Below are positions 9,042 through 17,082 of a stretch of 64,000 nt of DNA, in pieces. A model generated the notes under the pieces. It saw only the letters and a list, made by a program, of their open reading frames with translations. It ran no database searches and was not told where the DNA came from. Every line of letters begins with the position of its first letter. The first letter of the stretch is position 1. Source of the stretch: Verrucomicrobiota bacterium (GTDB taxonomy: Bacteria > Verrucomicrobiota > Verrucomicrobiia > Opitutales > Opitutaceae). Location of the stretch: positions 1 to 64,000 of the forward strand of contig JAFEGX010000146.1 in assembly GCA_018239675.1 (NCBI GenBank), read 5' to 3'. Position numbers and translations under genes: made by a program.

Positions 9042-9846
9042 GGGGAGCCGTCACGTGCTCGTGCGTGAAGATGTGCTCGGGACAGTAACATTCGTCGCCG
9101 GCGCACTTGGAGCAGTACCGGAAATCCATCTCGGGATTGGTCAGATCGGTCTTGCCGCAGACGCGGCAGCGGTGGCGCGGCTCGGGCTCGGCCCGCTCGG
9201 CGGCAAACCGGCGGGCGGCGGTGGACATCACGCGCTTCCGGTACCGCATGGTCTGGACCAGGTCGGAGCTGAAGAAGAGGAGGAAGTTCCCCACCGAGGC
9301 CAGAATCTGCAGCCGCAGCGACCAGCCGCCCACGGCAAAATAGTAGGCGTTGGCCAGCCAGGTGAGCAGCGCGAGCCACTTGATCTTCACCGGGAGAATG
9401 AAAAAGATCGCGAGCTCGAAGTCCGGATTGAGCCACGCGAACGCGAGGAAGACGGAGCCCGCGATGAAGAGGTTGGTGGTCGGGGCCAGCGGCGTGACGA
9501 AGGCCACCGCCACGGTCAGGGCCCAGCCGGTCAGGAGGAAGAGGTTGAACCGGAACTCGCCCCAGTACCCCTCGAGCGCGCTGCCCATCAGGAAGAAAAT
9601 GTACCAGGCGAACGCCACGAACAGGTACCCGAACATCCCCGGCGGCGGGGGCATGAAGATCATGGTGAGCACGCGCCACCACTCGCCCTGCCGCGCGAGC
9701 TCGGGCACGAGCACGAAGTAGCTCAGGTCCAGCAGGCCGAGCATCGCGGACAGCAGCACGAAGACCTGCCCGATGACGATGAGCAGCGAGAGATGGGGAA
9801 TCGCGGCGCGGCCGAACCACCGCTCCAGTTTGTCGAGAAAGGACAT
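9022..9846 (-). CDS. Rhomboid-like membrane protein with C-terminal zinc ribbon
   Basis: 274 residues with five to six membrane helices between residues ~15 and 210. An arginine-rich linker follows, then a cytosolic cysteine-rich tail (CRVCGKTD, YCSKCAGDECYCPEH) that looks like one or two zinc ribbons. The membrane part resembles the rhomboid fold, but the GxSG serine motif is absent: the equivalent region reads FIAGSVFLAFAW, and no clear catalytic histidine partner is seen. It is therefore probably an inactive rhomboid-like (pseudoprotease) protein. The ATG at 9846 starts just before the first helix. It sits between a TPR protein and prmB on the same strand; its function is unknown. Confidence 0.72.
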   Translation of the reverse strand: MSFLDKLERWFGRAAIPHLSLLIVIGQVFVLLSAMLGLLDLSYFVLVPELARQGEWWRVLTMIFMPPPPGMFGYLFVAFAWYIFFLMGSALEGYWGEFRFNLFLLTGWALTVAVAFVTPLAPTTNLFIAGSVFLAFAWLNPDFELAIFFILPVKIKWLALLTWLANAYYFAVGGWSLRLQILASVGNFLLFFSSDLVQTMRYRKRVMSTAARRFAAERAEPEPRHRCRVCGKTDLTNPEMDFRYCSKCAGDECYCPEHIFTHEHVTAPRDGAKQ

Positions 9847-9859
9847 GCGCGGAAGACCG

Positions 9860-10714
9860 TTACTTCTCGGCGGTCGCAGGAAGCTGCGCAATGAGCTTTT
9901 GCTTCTGGGCCTGCAGCTCGGGCACCGTGACCGTCCCCAGCAGCACCCGCGCATGGTCCGCCTTGCCCTGCTTGATCAGCACGTTCGCCGCATGCAGCCG
10001 CATGGTCTGGCGCTCGACGTCCGATTGCGCCTTCTCCTCCAGCGCGCTCCACGCCTTGAGGGCGCCGTCCCAGTCGGGCGTCGTCAGGTCGTAGAACGAC
10101 TCGGCATACCGGTAGGTGAATTCGATCCGGTCGGGCGCCAGCGCGGCGGCCTTCCCGAAGGCCTCGTGCTCCATGTGGGTCAGGCCTTCCGGGGTCCATT
10201 CCCCGCTCTTGATGAAATCGTCGCGCGCCTCGTGCAGCAGGGTGCCGAGCTGGTAGTGGTAGAGCGGCTCGTCCGGCGCCAGGCGGATGGCGGCGAGGAA
10301 ATAGGCGACGGCCTCCACGGGCCGGCCCTCCTCGGCGAGAAAGTTGCCGATCTGGTTTTTCACGAGCGGCTGGTCCGGATCGAGGGAGTTGGCCTTGAGC
10401 AGGTGCGCCACTGCCTCCCGCTTCATCCCCACCTGCCACAGCAGGTAGCCGTAGGCCGCGTAGCCGGCGGCGTAGTCGGGGTTCTCCCGCAGCAGCACCT
10501 CGTAGCCCTGCGACACCTGCTGCAGCTGCAGCTTGAAGCTGTCCTCGTCGAAGTTGTTGCCGTGTTTCGCCGCCTCGGCGAGCAGCTCCTTCTGGCGCTC
10601 CACCAGCTGGCGCAGGGTGCGGTCCGGCAGCGACTCGGCCTTCTCCTCGGCGCGCAGGGCGCACGGCAGGAGCAGGAGGAGGCCGGACAGGAGCAGGCGG
10701 GCGGGAGCTTTCAT
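9860..10714 (-). CDS. Exported TPR-repeat protein
   Basis: 284 residues with a clear signal peptide (MKAPARLLLSGLLLLLPCALRA). Helical tetratricopeptide-like repeats run from about residue 65 to 260 (for example YAAGYAAYGYLLWQVGMKREA and AVAYFLAAIRLAPDEPLYHY). It is probably a periplasmic protein-protein interaction module. It lies 13 bp upstream of the rhomboid-like gene in the same direction, so the two are likely co-transcribed with prmB. No enzymatic domain is seen. Confidence 0.75.
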   Translation of the reverse strand: MKAPARLLLSGLLLLLPCALRAEEKAESLPDRTLRQLVERQKELLAEAAKHGNNFDEDSFKLQLQQVSQGYEVLLRENPDYAAGYAAYGYLLWQVGMKREAVAHLLKANSLDPDQPLVKNQIGNFLAEEGRPVEAVAYFLAAIRLAPDEPLYHYQLGTLLHEARDDFIKSGEWTPEGLTHMEHEAFGKAAALAPDRIEFTYRYAESFYDLTTPDWDGALKAWSALEEKAQSDVERQTMRLHAANVLIKQGKADHARVLLGTVTVPELQAQKQKLIAQLPATAEK

Positions 10715-10735
10715 GCGGGAACGAGTCCGACAGCC

Positions 10736-11548
10736 TCAGCCGGCCAAGGTGCCGGCGTAAACGTTCATCCGCTCGCCCCGGAGGAACCCGACCAGCAGCT
10801 GACCGCCCGCCCGCGCGAACTCCACGGCCGCGCTGGTGGGCGCCGAGATCGCGACCACCGCCGGGATGCCCGCCGCCAGCGCCTTCTGCATGATCTCGAA
10901 CGAGACCCGCCCGCTCACCAGCAGCACCGAGTCCGCCAGCGGCAGCCGCTCCGCGAAGAACGCGTGGCCCACGACCTTGTCCAGGGCGTTGTGCCGGCCG
11001 ACGTCCTCCCGCACCACCTGCAGGTCGCCCGCCGGGCCGAACAGCGCGCTGGCGTGCAGCCCGCCCGTCAGCGCGAACGCCGCCTGCGCCGTCCGCAGCC
11101 GGTCCGGCAGCGCCGCCAGCACCTCGCGCCGCGGATGGACCGGCTGGGCGATGGGCGGGAACTGCGCCTGCACCGCCGCGATTGTGGCCTTGCTGCACAC
11201 GCCGCAGCTCGAGGAGGTGAACACGTGACGCGTGAGCCGCGCCAGGTCGACCTTGGCGCCCGGCGCCAGCACCACGTCGAGGATGTTCTCCTCGGGCTGC
11301 CCGCCGTCGTCGCGACAATACTTCAGGTCATACACCTCCTCGCGCCGGCGCACGATGCCTTCGGTCAAGAGAAAACCCGCCGCCAGCTCCCGGTCGTGTC
11401 CCGGGGTGCGCATCACGACCGCGACGCTGTGACCGCCGACGCGGATCTCGAGCGGCTCCTCCGCGGCGATCGCGTCGTCCCGCACCTCCGCCGCCGCGCC
11501 CTCGTGGCGGGCGATGGAGACGGTGCGCGTGGCCTTGGATAGGGACAT
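10736..11548 (-). CDS. fdhD: Formate dehydrogenase accessory sulfurtransferase
   Basis: 270 residues from the ATG at 11548; an in-frame ATG at 11584 would add 12 residues and cannot be excluded. The conserved redox loop SSSCGVC (cysteines near 115 and 118) and the EDVGRHNALDK motif identify FdhD, which passes sulfur from IscS to the molybdenum cofactor of formate dehydrogenase and binds the cofactor. No formate dehydrogenase is in the window, so the client enzyme lies elsewhere. It is followed at 21 bp by the TPR gene on the same strand. Confidence 0.92.
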   Translation of the reverse strand: MSLSKATRTVSIARHEGAAAEVRDDAIAAEEPLEIRVGGHSVAVVMRTPGHDRELAAGFLLTEGIVRRREEVYDLKYCRDDGGQPEENILDVVLAPGAKVDLARLTRHVFTSSSCGVCSKATIAAVQAQFPPIAQPVHPRREVLAALPDRLRTAQAAFALTGGLHASALFGPAGDLQVVREDVGRHNALDKVVGHAFFAERLPLADSVLLVSGRVSFEIMQKALAAGIPAVVAISAPTSAAVEFARAGGQLLVGFLRGERMNVYAGTLAG

Positions 11549-11599
11549 GCCCGCAGCGAAACCCATCCTCCCCGCCTCGGCCATGCTTTTTCACGCATC

Positions 11600-11733
11600 T
11601 CACAGGAGGTAACGGAGAAGACCGAAGGGAACCGCCCATCCTCGCTGACCCACGCCAAAGGATCGGGCGGGTTAGCATCGGTTAGGGCAGATGAGCGGAT
11701 CACCTTCTCTGTTCTCTCCGTTGCCTCCTGTGA
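11600..11733. repeat. Palindromic element, CACAGGAGG/AACGGAG family
   Basis: The arm TCACAGGAGGTAACGGAGA (11600-11618) is mirrored by the complement ending at 11733, with a ~95-nt interior. It sits between the divergent fdhD and radical SAM genes, so it would be in or near their leaders rather than at their ends. The same arm sequence recurs at 16068-16120. Confidence 0.75.
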
Positions 11734-11754
11734 AATCCGGTTATCGTTTCGGGC

Positions 11755-12882
11755 ATGTCCGCGTCGCCCGCCTCGCCTCCTCCGCCGCCCGGACGCGGGT
11801 CCCGCTCGAATCCGCCCAACCGGTTCGAGCCGCTGGTGATCGAGCCGGACCCGGACTGCCCGCCGGAGGAGCGGCCGCATCCGCGCACCCAGTTCTATTT
11901 CGACGCCAGCGAGTCACTGCTCACCCGCAACGACAGTCCGGACCTGCCCTTCACTTTCGGCCTGAATCCCTACCGGGGCTGCGAGCACGGCTGCGCCTAC
12001 TGCTTCGCCCGGCCGTACCACGAGTACCTCGGCTGGAGCAGCGGGCTCGATTTCGAGACGAAGATCATGGTGAAGCTCCGCGCCCCGGACCTGCTCCGGG
12101 CCGAGCTGTCGTCGCCGCGCTGGGAACCCGAGGCCATCGCCATGAGCGGGGTGACCGACTGCTACCAGCCCGCCGAGCGTCAGTTTCGCGTCACGCGCGC
12201 CTGCCTCGAGGTCTGCGCCGAGTTCCGGCAGCCCATTTCTATCGTCACGAAGAACGCCCTCGTGACGCGCGACCTTGACGTGCTGCAGCGGCTGGCGACG
12301 CACCAGGCCGCCGCCGTCTATGTCTCGGTCACGTCACTCGACGCGGACCTCGCCGGCCGCCTCGAGCCGCGCGCGTCGCGGCCCGCCGCCCGGCTCCGCG
12401 CGATCCGCGAGCTCAGCGCCGCCGGCATCCCGGTGGGCGTCATGGTCGCGCCGGTCATCCCGGGACTCACCGATCACGAGCTGCCCGCGATTCTCGAGGC
12501 GGCCGCCGCGGCCGGGGCGAAGCGCGCCGGCTACATCGTCATGCGCCTGCCGCACGCCGTGAAGGAGGTTTTCCAGCAGTGGCTCGACGACCACGCCCCT
12601 ACCAAGAAGGCCCGGGTGCTCTCGCGCGTCCGGGAGATCCGCGGCGGGAACCTGAACGTCAGCGAATGGGGCGCCCGGCTGCGCGGCGAGGGTGTCTTCG
12701 CCGAGCAGCTCCGGAGCCTGTTCACCATCACGACCCGCCGCGCCGGCCTGAACCAGGAGCGCTTCGCCCTCTCCGCCGCTGCGTTCCGCCGCCCCGGTGG
12801 CCAGCAGCTCGACCTGTTTGCCGAGGGGGGAACCACGAAGGCCGCGAAGGGCACGAAGTCCAGGCCGGCCGACCCATGCTGA
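11755..12882 (+). CDS. PA0069-family radical SAM protein
   Basis: 375 residues. The radical SAM cluster motif CEHGCAYC (cysteines 76, 80, 83) lies in the context LNPYRGCEHGCAYCFARPYHEYLG, characteristic of the PA0069/SPL-like family. A proline-rich N-terminus (about 45 residues) precedes it. The enzyme would cleave SAM reductively, but the substrate of this family is not established. The last 16 codons and the stop lie inside the palindromic repeat at 12832-12912, giving the tail GTTKAAKGTKSRPADPC that is foreign to the family; the native C-terminus probably ended near LDLFAEGG. Confidence 0.87.
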   Translation: MSASPASPPPPPGRGSRSNPPNRFEPLVIEPDPDCPPEERPHPRTQFYFDASESLLTRNDSPDLPFTFGLNPYRGCEHGCAYCFARPYHEYLGWSSGLDFETKIMVKLRAPDLLRAELSSPRWEPEAIAMSGVTDCYQPAERQFRVTRACLEVCAEFRQPISIVTKNALVTRDLDVLQRLATHQAAAVYVSVTSLDADLAGRLEPRASRPAARLRAIRELSAAGIPVGVMVAPVIPGLTDHELPAILEAAAAAGAKRAGYIVMRLPHAVKEVFQQWLDDHAPTKKARVLSRVREIRGGNLNVSEWGARLRGEGVFAEQLRSLFTITTRRAGLNQERFALSAAAFRRPGGQQLDLFAEGGTTKAAKGTKSRPADPC

Positions 12883-12912
12883 GGCCTTGGCGTGCTTCGT
12901 GATCTTCGTGGT
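12832..12912. repeat. Palindromic element, CCACGAAG family, invading the 3' end of the radical SAM gene
   Basis: The left arm begins ACCACGAAGGCCGCGAAGG and the right arm ends CTTCGTGATCTTCGTGGT. The loop contains the TGA (12880-12882) that terminates the upstream reading frame. The HAD gene begins 34 bp further on. Confidence 0.75.
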
Positions 12913-12946
12913 GAAAACCTCCGGGAAATCTGCCTAGCTGGCGGCG

Positions 12947-13642
12947 ATGAAACCCTACCGCGTCATCGGCTTCGATGCCGACGATACGCTCTGGCACAAC
13001 GAGAACATCTTCGACCAGGTCCACGCCCGCTACCGGGAGCTGCTCGCGCGCTACCACGACGCCGCCACGGTGGACCGCACGCTGTTCGCGACGGAGATGC
13101 GCAACCTCGAGCGCTACGGTTACGGCGTGAAGGGGTTCATGCTCTCCGCCATCGAGACGGCGATCGACCTGACCGACGGGCGCATCAGCGCGGACGAGAT
13201 CCGGACGCTCATCCGCCTCGGGCATGACATGCTGGACCATCCCGTGGAGCTGCTCGAAGGCGTGGCCGACACGGTCGGCGCCCTCGCCCGGACCCACCGC
13301 CTGCTGCTCATCACCAAGGGCGACCTGCGCGACCAGGAGCGCAAGCTGGCGAAGTCGGGCATCGCGGGCCATTTCGCGCACGTCGAGATTCTCTCCGAGA
13401 AGGACGAGACCGCGTATGCGACCGTGCTGCGACGCCACGGAATCAATGCCGAGGAATTTCTCATGGTCGGCAACTCGCTCAAATCCGACATCCTGCCCGT
13501 GCTCGCCCTTGGCGGCGCCGGCGCGCACGTGCCCTATCACCTGCTGTGGGGCGCCGAGCGGGTCGAGCAGACGCCCGACGCGCCGGGCCGGTTCTACCAG
13601 CTCAAGAACATCCGAGAGTTGCCCGCACTGCTGGGCGCTTAG
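12947..13642 (+). CDS. HAD-superfamily hydrolase
   Basis: 231 residues. The haloacid dehalogenase motif I is FDADDTLW (nucleophile Asp10, acid/base Asp12); motif II is LLITKGD; motif III lysine and motif IV are within KSGI...FLMVGNSLKSD. A helical cap (about residues 20-100) indicates a C1-type phosphatase-like enzyme. The substrate is not predictable. The ATG at 12947 is the first start after the palindromic repeat, so the gene may be transcribed separately or by readthrough from the radical SAM gene. Confidence 0.85.
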   Translation: MKPYRVIGFDADDTLWHNENIFDQVHARYRELLARYHDAATVDRTLFATEMRNLERYGYGVKGFMLSAIETAIDLTDGRISADEIRTLIRLGHDMLDHPVELLEGVADTVGALARTHRLLLITKGDLRDQERKLAKSGIAGHFAHVEILSEKDETAYATVLRRHGINAEEFLMVGNSLKSDILPVLALGGAGAHVPYHLLWGAERVEQTPDAPGRFYQLKNIRELPALLGA

Positions 13643-13650
13643 GCAAAGCC

Positions 13651-13829
13651 ATGCAGTCGAGAGTCGAACAGACGATGGTAGAGGAGCCGATCATCAACCA
13701 CATGCAGTCGAGGGTCGAGGAGACGAAAATCGAGCAGCCGATCATCAGCCACTTCCGCCGAACGGCTGGTGACGATGACCTTCAAATGAACTCTGGCTAT
13801 TCGACTCCTCGACCCTCGACTCTCGACTA
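13651..13829. repeat. 51-bp tandem duplication plus inverted GTCGAGGGTCGAG arms
   Basis: 13651-13701 and 13702-13752 are two imperfect copies of the same 51-bp unit, each starting ATGCAGTCGAG and ending near ATCATCA(A/G)CCAC. The GTCGAGAGTCGA and GTCGAGGGTCGAG words in the units are mirrored by CTCGACCCTCGACTCTCGAC at about 13810-13829. The unit length is a multiple of three, but I find no coding support. This is most of the 324-bp gap (13643-13966) between the HAD and SRAP genes. Confidence 0.7.
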
Positions 13830-13892
13830 TATGTTCCTCACCGAGGCCATCGGGCAAAGGCCCCTTAGACCGACTGCCATACTGACCCGCCT

Positions 13893-13949
13893 CCGCCAGC
13901 TCCGTGTTCTCGGTGCCTCCTCTGCGTACTTTGTGTCGACACCCTAGTT
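13893..13949. repeat. Single arm of a CACGGAG/ACCGAG-type element
   Basis: The segment contains CCGTGTTCTCGGTGCCTCC and TGCGTACTTTGTGTCGAC, the right-arm style seen at 4570-4607. No matching left arm is visible upstream, where the tandem duplication lies instead, so it is probably a degraded copy. It lies 17 bp before the SRAP start. Confidence 0.45.
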
Positions 13950-13966
13950 CGAAACGTCCCTAGGCC

Positions 13967-14683
13967 ATGTGCACCCGCTTCGTGCTTCTCGAGCAGCACT
14001 ACCGCGACATCCTGCAGCGGCTCGGGATCGGCGCGGCCACCGAATACCTTTCGCGCTACAACATCGCCCCCGGCACGTTCATTCCGGCCATCCGGTCGCG
14101 TCCCGGCGGCGCCGGCCGTGAGGTGGTCGGGCTGCGCTGGGGCCTGGTGCCGGCCTGGGCCAAGGACGACCAGGGTCTGCGGCCCGCCAACGCGCGCGGC
14201 GAATCGATCGCCACCAAGCCCTCGTTCCGCCAGGCGTTCAAGTCCCGCCGCTGCGTGATCCCCGCCTCCGGCTTCTACGAGTGGGAGCACCAGACCGCGT
14301 TCAAGCAGCCGTGGCTCATCCGGCGGCGCGACGAGCAGCCGCTGGTCATGGCGGGACTCTGGGAAAGCTGGCACGCGCCCGACGGCAAGGTCCTCGAGAC
14401 GTGCGCAATGATCACGACCCGGCCGAATGAACTCATGCAGCGCATCCACGACCGGATGCCCGTGCTGCTGTCGCCCCAGCAGTGCGACACCTGGCTCGAT
14501 CCGCGCGTGACCGATCCTGAACGCCTCACCCCGCTGCTCGAACCCTCGCCGGCCGCCGACCTCCAGCTGACCGCCGTCAGTCGTTACGTCAGCAACAGCC
14601 GCAACGAGGGCCCTGCCTGCCTCGCCCCGGCCGAGTCCGCTCCGCCCGGACCGGACAGCTCGCAGCTGTCGCTGGGGATTTAG
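13967..14683 (+). CDS. SRAP (YedK/HMCES) family abasic-site crosslinking protein
   Basis: 238 residues. The hallmark catalytic cysteine is residue 2 (MCTRF), exposed after Met removal. Other family signatures are YNIAPG, WGLVPAWAKD, PANARGES, ASGFYEWE (active-site Glu) and HDRMPVLL (active-site His). SRAP proteins form a thiazolidine crosslink with abasic sites in single-stranded DNA, shielding them. The gene stands alone here with repeats on both sides; no LexA box was recognised. Confidence 0.93.
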   Translation: MCTRFVLLEQHYRDILQRLGIGAATEYLSRYNIAPGTFIPAIRSRPGGAGREVVGLRWGLVPAWAKDDQGLRPANARGESIATKPSFRQAFKSRRCVIPASGFYEWEHQTAFKQPWLIRRRDEQPLVMAGLWESWHAPDGKVLETCAMITTRPNELMQRIHDRMPVLLSPQQCDTWLDPRVTDPERLTPLLEPSPAADLQLTAVSRYVSNSRNEGPACLAPAESAPPGPDSSQLSLGI

Positions 14684-14697
14684 CTTTGGGAATCCAA

Positions 14698-14845
14698 ACG
14701 AACGCCGGACGCCGGGCTTCCAACGTCGAAGTCTCCTTCCAGCCTCTAGCCTGGGTCGCGGGGTGAGGGCACCCCGCCCACATTCCGCCAATTTCCAAGC
14801 AAGCCAAACTTCGGCGTCCGGCGTTGGGCGTTCGACGTTCGTTCG
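14698..14845. repeat. Palindromic element, CGAACGCCGGACGCCG family
   Basis: The left arm (14698-14731) contains GAACGCCGGACGCCG. The right arm (14810-14845) contains the complement TCGGCGTCCGGCGTT followed by GGGCGTTCGACGTTCG. A smaller GGGGTGAGGGCACCCC hairpin is nested inside (14758-14781). It fills the space between the SRAP gene and the TTG start of the LptF/G gene. Confidence 0.7.
14758..14781 (-). repeat. 24-bp GTGGGCGGGGTGCCCTCACC element, copy 1
   Basis: Read on the minus strand this is GTGGGCGGGGTGCCCTCACC plus CCGC. It matches 23735-23760 on the plus strand with only a few differences. It folds as a short GC-rich hairpin and is nested within the larger palindrome at 14698-14845. 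Confidence 0.55.
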
Positions 14846-14865
14846 CTGTCTTCTACGATTGCTGA

Positions 14866-16050
14866 TTGTCAGCGTCCGCACTCTCTGCGAAGAACCCCGC
14901 GTCCTTGAATCTGATCGACCGCTACATCTTCCGGAGCGTGCTGGCCACCTGCGCGGCGGCGGTCGGGCTGTTCACGTTCATCGTCCTCGTGCCGAATGTC
15001 ATGCGGGACATGCTCGCCTACGTGCTGTCGGGTCAGCTTTCGCTCGGGATGTTCGCGCAGCTGGTCGTGACGCTGCTGCCGTTTGCCGTGACGCTGGCGC
15101 TGCCCATGGGACTGCTCACCGGCGTGCTGCTCACCCTGGGCCGGCTGTCCGCCGACAGCGAGATCACCGCCATGCGCGCCGCGGGCCTGAGCCTGCCCCG
15201 GGTCTCGCGGCCGATCCTCCTTCTCTCGCTGCTCGGCGCGGCGCTCGGACTGTACTGCAACTTCGAGGCCATGCCCAACGCGCGCGTGACCTACGAGCGC
15301 AACTTCGCCGCGGCCGTCGCGGCCAACCCGCTCAAGCTGATCGTCCCGAAGACCTTCATCCGCAACTTCCCGGACTGCGTCATCTACATCAGCCAGAAGG
15401 AAGGCGCCCTGATGCGTGACGTCTGGCTCTGGAAGCTCGACGACCAGAAGCGCGTGACGACGCTGATTCACGCCGAGTCGGGGGTTGTCGACTACGACGA
15501 GACCTCGAACGAGCTGATTGTCACGCTCACGCAGGCCCGCGTGGAAAACCGGAACGAGAAGAACCCGGAGAACTTTGCCGAGAGCCCGTACGTCGCGACG
15601 TTCGGCAAGATTGAGGCCGCCCGCCTGCCGCTCGACCGGTTCTTCGGCCACGGCGGCGTGCACATCAAGCCCGAGTGGCTCACGCTCGGGCCGCTGCAGG
15701 CAGAGCGGGCGCGGCTCGCAAAACTCCAGCCACCGCCGGGACAGGAAAAGCAGTTTGCCCGCGACCGGATGAAGCTGGAGCTGGTGTTCCACGACAAGAT
15801 CAACACCGCGGTGGCCGTCTTCTCGCTCGCGCTCCTCGGCGTGCCGCTCGGCATCAAGGTCTCGCGGCGCGAGACATCCGCCAACTTCGGCGTCGCCCTG
15901 CTGCTGACGCTCGGCTACTACCTGCTCACGGTCGCGGTGAAGGCGCTCGACCGCCACCCCGAGTACCGCCCGGATCTCCTGCTCTGGGTCCCGAACCTGC
16001 TCATCATCGGTCTCGGCCTCTGGCTCTTCAGCCGGATCGACAGGAAATAG
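14866..16050 (+). CDS. LptF/LptG family lipopolysaccharide export permease
   Basis: 394 residues. The first three helices (residues ~20-125) are followed by a periplasmic beta-jellyroll region (~130-290) and three C-terminal helices (~295-390), the LptF/LptG architecture. The motif LALPMGLLTGVLLTLGRLSADSE is the cytosolic coupling region that contacts the LptB ATPase. It would extract LPS from the inner membrane. Only one such gene is present; its usual partner (the other of F/G) is not here. The predicted start is TTG at 14866, with similarity beginning about 15 residues later, so the start is tentative. Confidence 0.87.
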   Translation: MSASALSAKNPASLNLIDRYIFRSVLATCAAAVGLFTFIVLVPNVMRDMLAYVLSGQLSLGMFAQLVVTLLPFAVTLALPMGLLTGVLLTLGRLSADSEITAMRAAGLSLPRVSRPILLLSLLGAALGLYCNFEAMPNARVTYERNFAAAVAANPLKLIVPKTFIRNFPDCVIYISQKEGALMRDVWLWKLDDQKRVTTLIHAESGVVDYDETSNELIVTLTQARVENRNEKNPENFAESPYVATFGKIEAARLPLDRFFGHGGVHIKPEWLTLGPLQAERARLAKLQPPPGQEKQFARDRMKLELVFHDKINTAVAVFSLALLGVPLGIKVSRRETSANFGVALLLTLGYYLLTVAVKALDRHPEYRPDLLLWVPNLLIIGLGLWLFSRIDRK

Positions 16051-16067
16051 GGCGCACGGTCCGGTCG

Positions 16068-16120
16068 CACAGGAGGCAACGGAGGGAACCGAGCCTCCGT
16101 TTCCTCCGTTATCTCCTGTG
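16068..16120. terminator. Perfectly mirrored hairpin between convergent genes (CACAGGAGG family)
   Basis: CACAGGAG (16068-16075) and AACGGAGG pair with CCTCCGTT and CTCCTGTG (16113-16120), giving a stem of about 20 bp. It lies between the stop of the LptF/G gene and the stop of convergent arnD (16126), 5 bp from the latter. It is a plausible bidirectional terminator, although no T-run follows. The arms match the element at 11600-11733. Confidence 0.6.
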
Positions 16121-16125
16121 AATCC

Positions 16126-17031
16126 TCAGGACACTACGGAGGTTGCGACTGTCCCGGAGCGGCCGTCGACGGTGCCGAGGAACTGGTCGCGGATCGGGAT
16201 GGCGTCGCGGCGGGCCAGCAGCTCGTTCGCCAGATCGTCCATCCGGACGAACTCGACGCCAGCCTGGGCGCAGGCGGCCAGGAGGTCGCGGAAAAGCTGG
16301 CGGCGCCCCATGCCCTCGATCTCGGCGTGGATGGTCAGGATGTTCGGCTGGTCAGCGCGCAGCAGCGACAGGTAGTGCGCCACGATCCGGCTGTCGGGAT
16401 ACTCTGGCCGGCCCATCAGCTCGTCGAACGTCGGAAGAGTGCTGGGGATTTCCAGCGTCCGGAAGACCCGGCCGTCGATCCGCGGGAAAAACGCCGGCCC
16501 ACCCCGGGTGTCGCTCGCGTAGAGCAGGCCGGCCTCGTCGTAAATCTCCCGGCTGCGGGCATTGCTCTGCCAGCCGGCGGCTCCAGCCGTGCGGGACTCA
16601 TGGCCGAAAATGCGGAGAAATTCGGCGCGCGCCGCGACAAATTCTGCCCTTACCTCGGCCAGCGACATCCGCTGCAGATAATCCTGCCAGCGATAGTGGT
16701 TGTAGCAGTGGATGCCGACCTCGAAGCCGGCATCGCGCACGCCCCGCAGGACCGCGGTGTTGCGCCGACCGATGTGCGGGGCCGGGAGGAGCGTGCCGTT
16801 CAGCAGCGTGCGCACGCCATAGATCTGGACCACGCTCGTGCGGCTGACCTTCTGGAAAAAACCCGGCCGGAAAATGCGCGTGACCGCCCGGCCGGTCTGG
16901 TCCGGGCCGAGCGAGAACAGGAAGCAGGCCGGCGCCTTCACCGCCTGCAGGTCCGCGACCAGGTTTGGCACGCCAACCCGTGTGCCGCGGTCGGTGTCGA
17001 CGTCAACCTTGAGGGCGAGGCGAAGGGGCAT
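16126..17031 (-). CDS. arnD: 4-deoxy-4-formamido-L-arabinose-phosphoundecaprenol deformylase
   Basis: 301 residues, polysaccharide deacetylase (NodB) fold. The start KVDVDTDRGT supplies the metal-binding aspartates, and GIHCYNHYRWQD the conserved His-containing motif. ArnD removes the formyl group from undecaprenyl-phosphate-linked L-Ara4FN. The ATG at 17031 is used because similarity starts immediately there; an upstream ATG at 17076 would add 15 unrelated residues. It is the last gene of the minus-strand arn locus, separated by 268 bp and a repeat from the gene before it. Confidence 0.85.
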   Translation of the reverse strand: MPLRLALKVDVDTDRGTRVGVPNLVADLQAVKAPACFLFSLGPDQTGRAVTRIFRPGFFQKVSRTSVVQIYGVRTLLNGTLLPAPHIGRRNTAVLRGVRDAGFEVGIHCYNHYRWQDYLQRMSLAEVRAEFVAARAEFLRIFGHESRTAGAAGWQSNARSREIYDEAGLLYASDTRGGPAFFPRIDGRVFRTLEIPSTLPTFDELMGRPEYPDSRIVAHYLSLLRADQPNILTIHAEIEGMGRRQLFRDLLAACAQAGVEFVRMDDLANELLARRDAIPIRDQFLGTVDGRSGTVATSVVS

Positions 17032-17082
17032 GGGTGGGAGAAAGGAAAGGAGGAGAGAGTTCCAGGGCGATTTCAATCAGGG

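Noticed and set aside
13651-13752. CRISPR-like array
   Set aside because: Only two directly adjacent 51-bp units without spacers, no cas genes; the other repeats in the window are inverted, not direct.
13546-13947. 133-codon ORF spanning the 51-bp tandem repeat
   Set aside because: It overlaps the end of the HAD gene in another frame and consists mainly of repeat-derived sequence.
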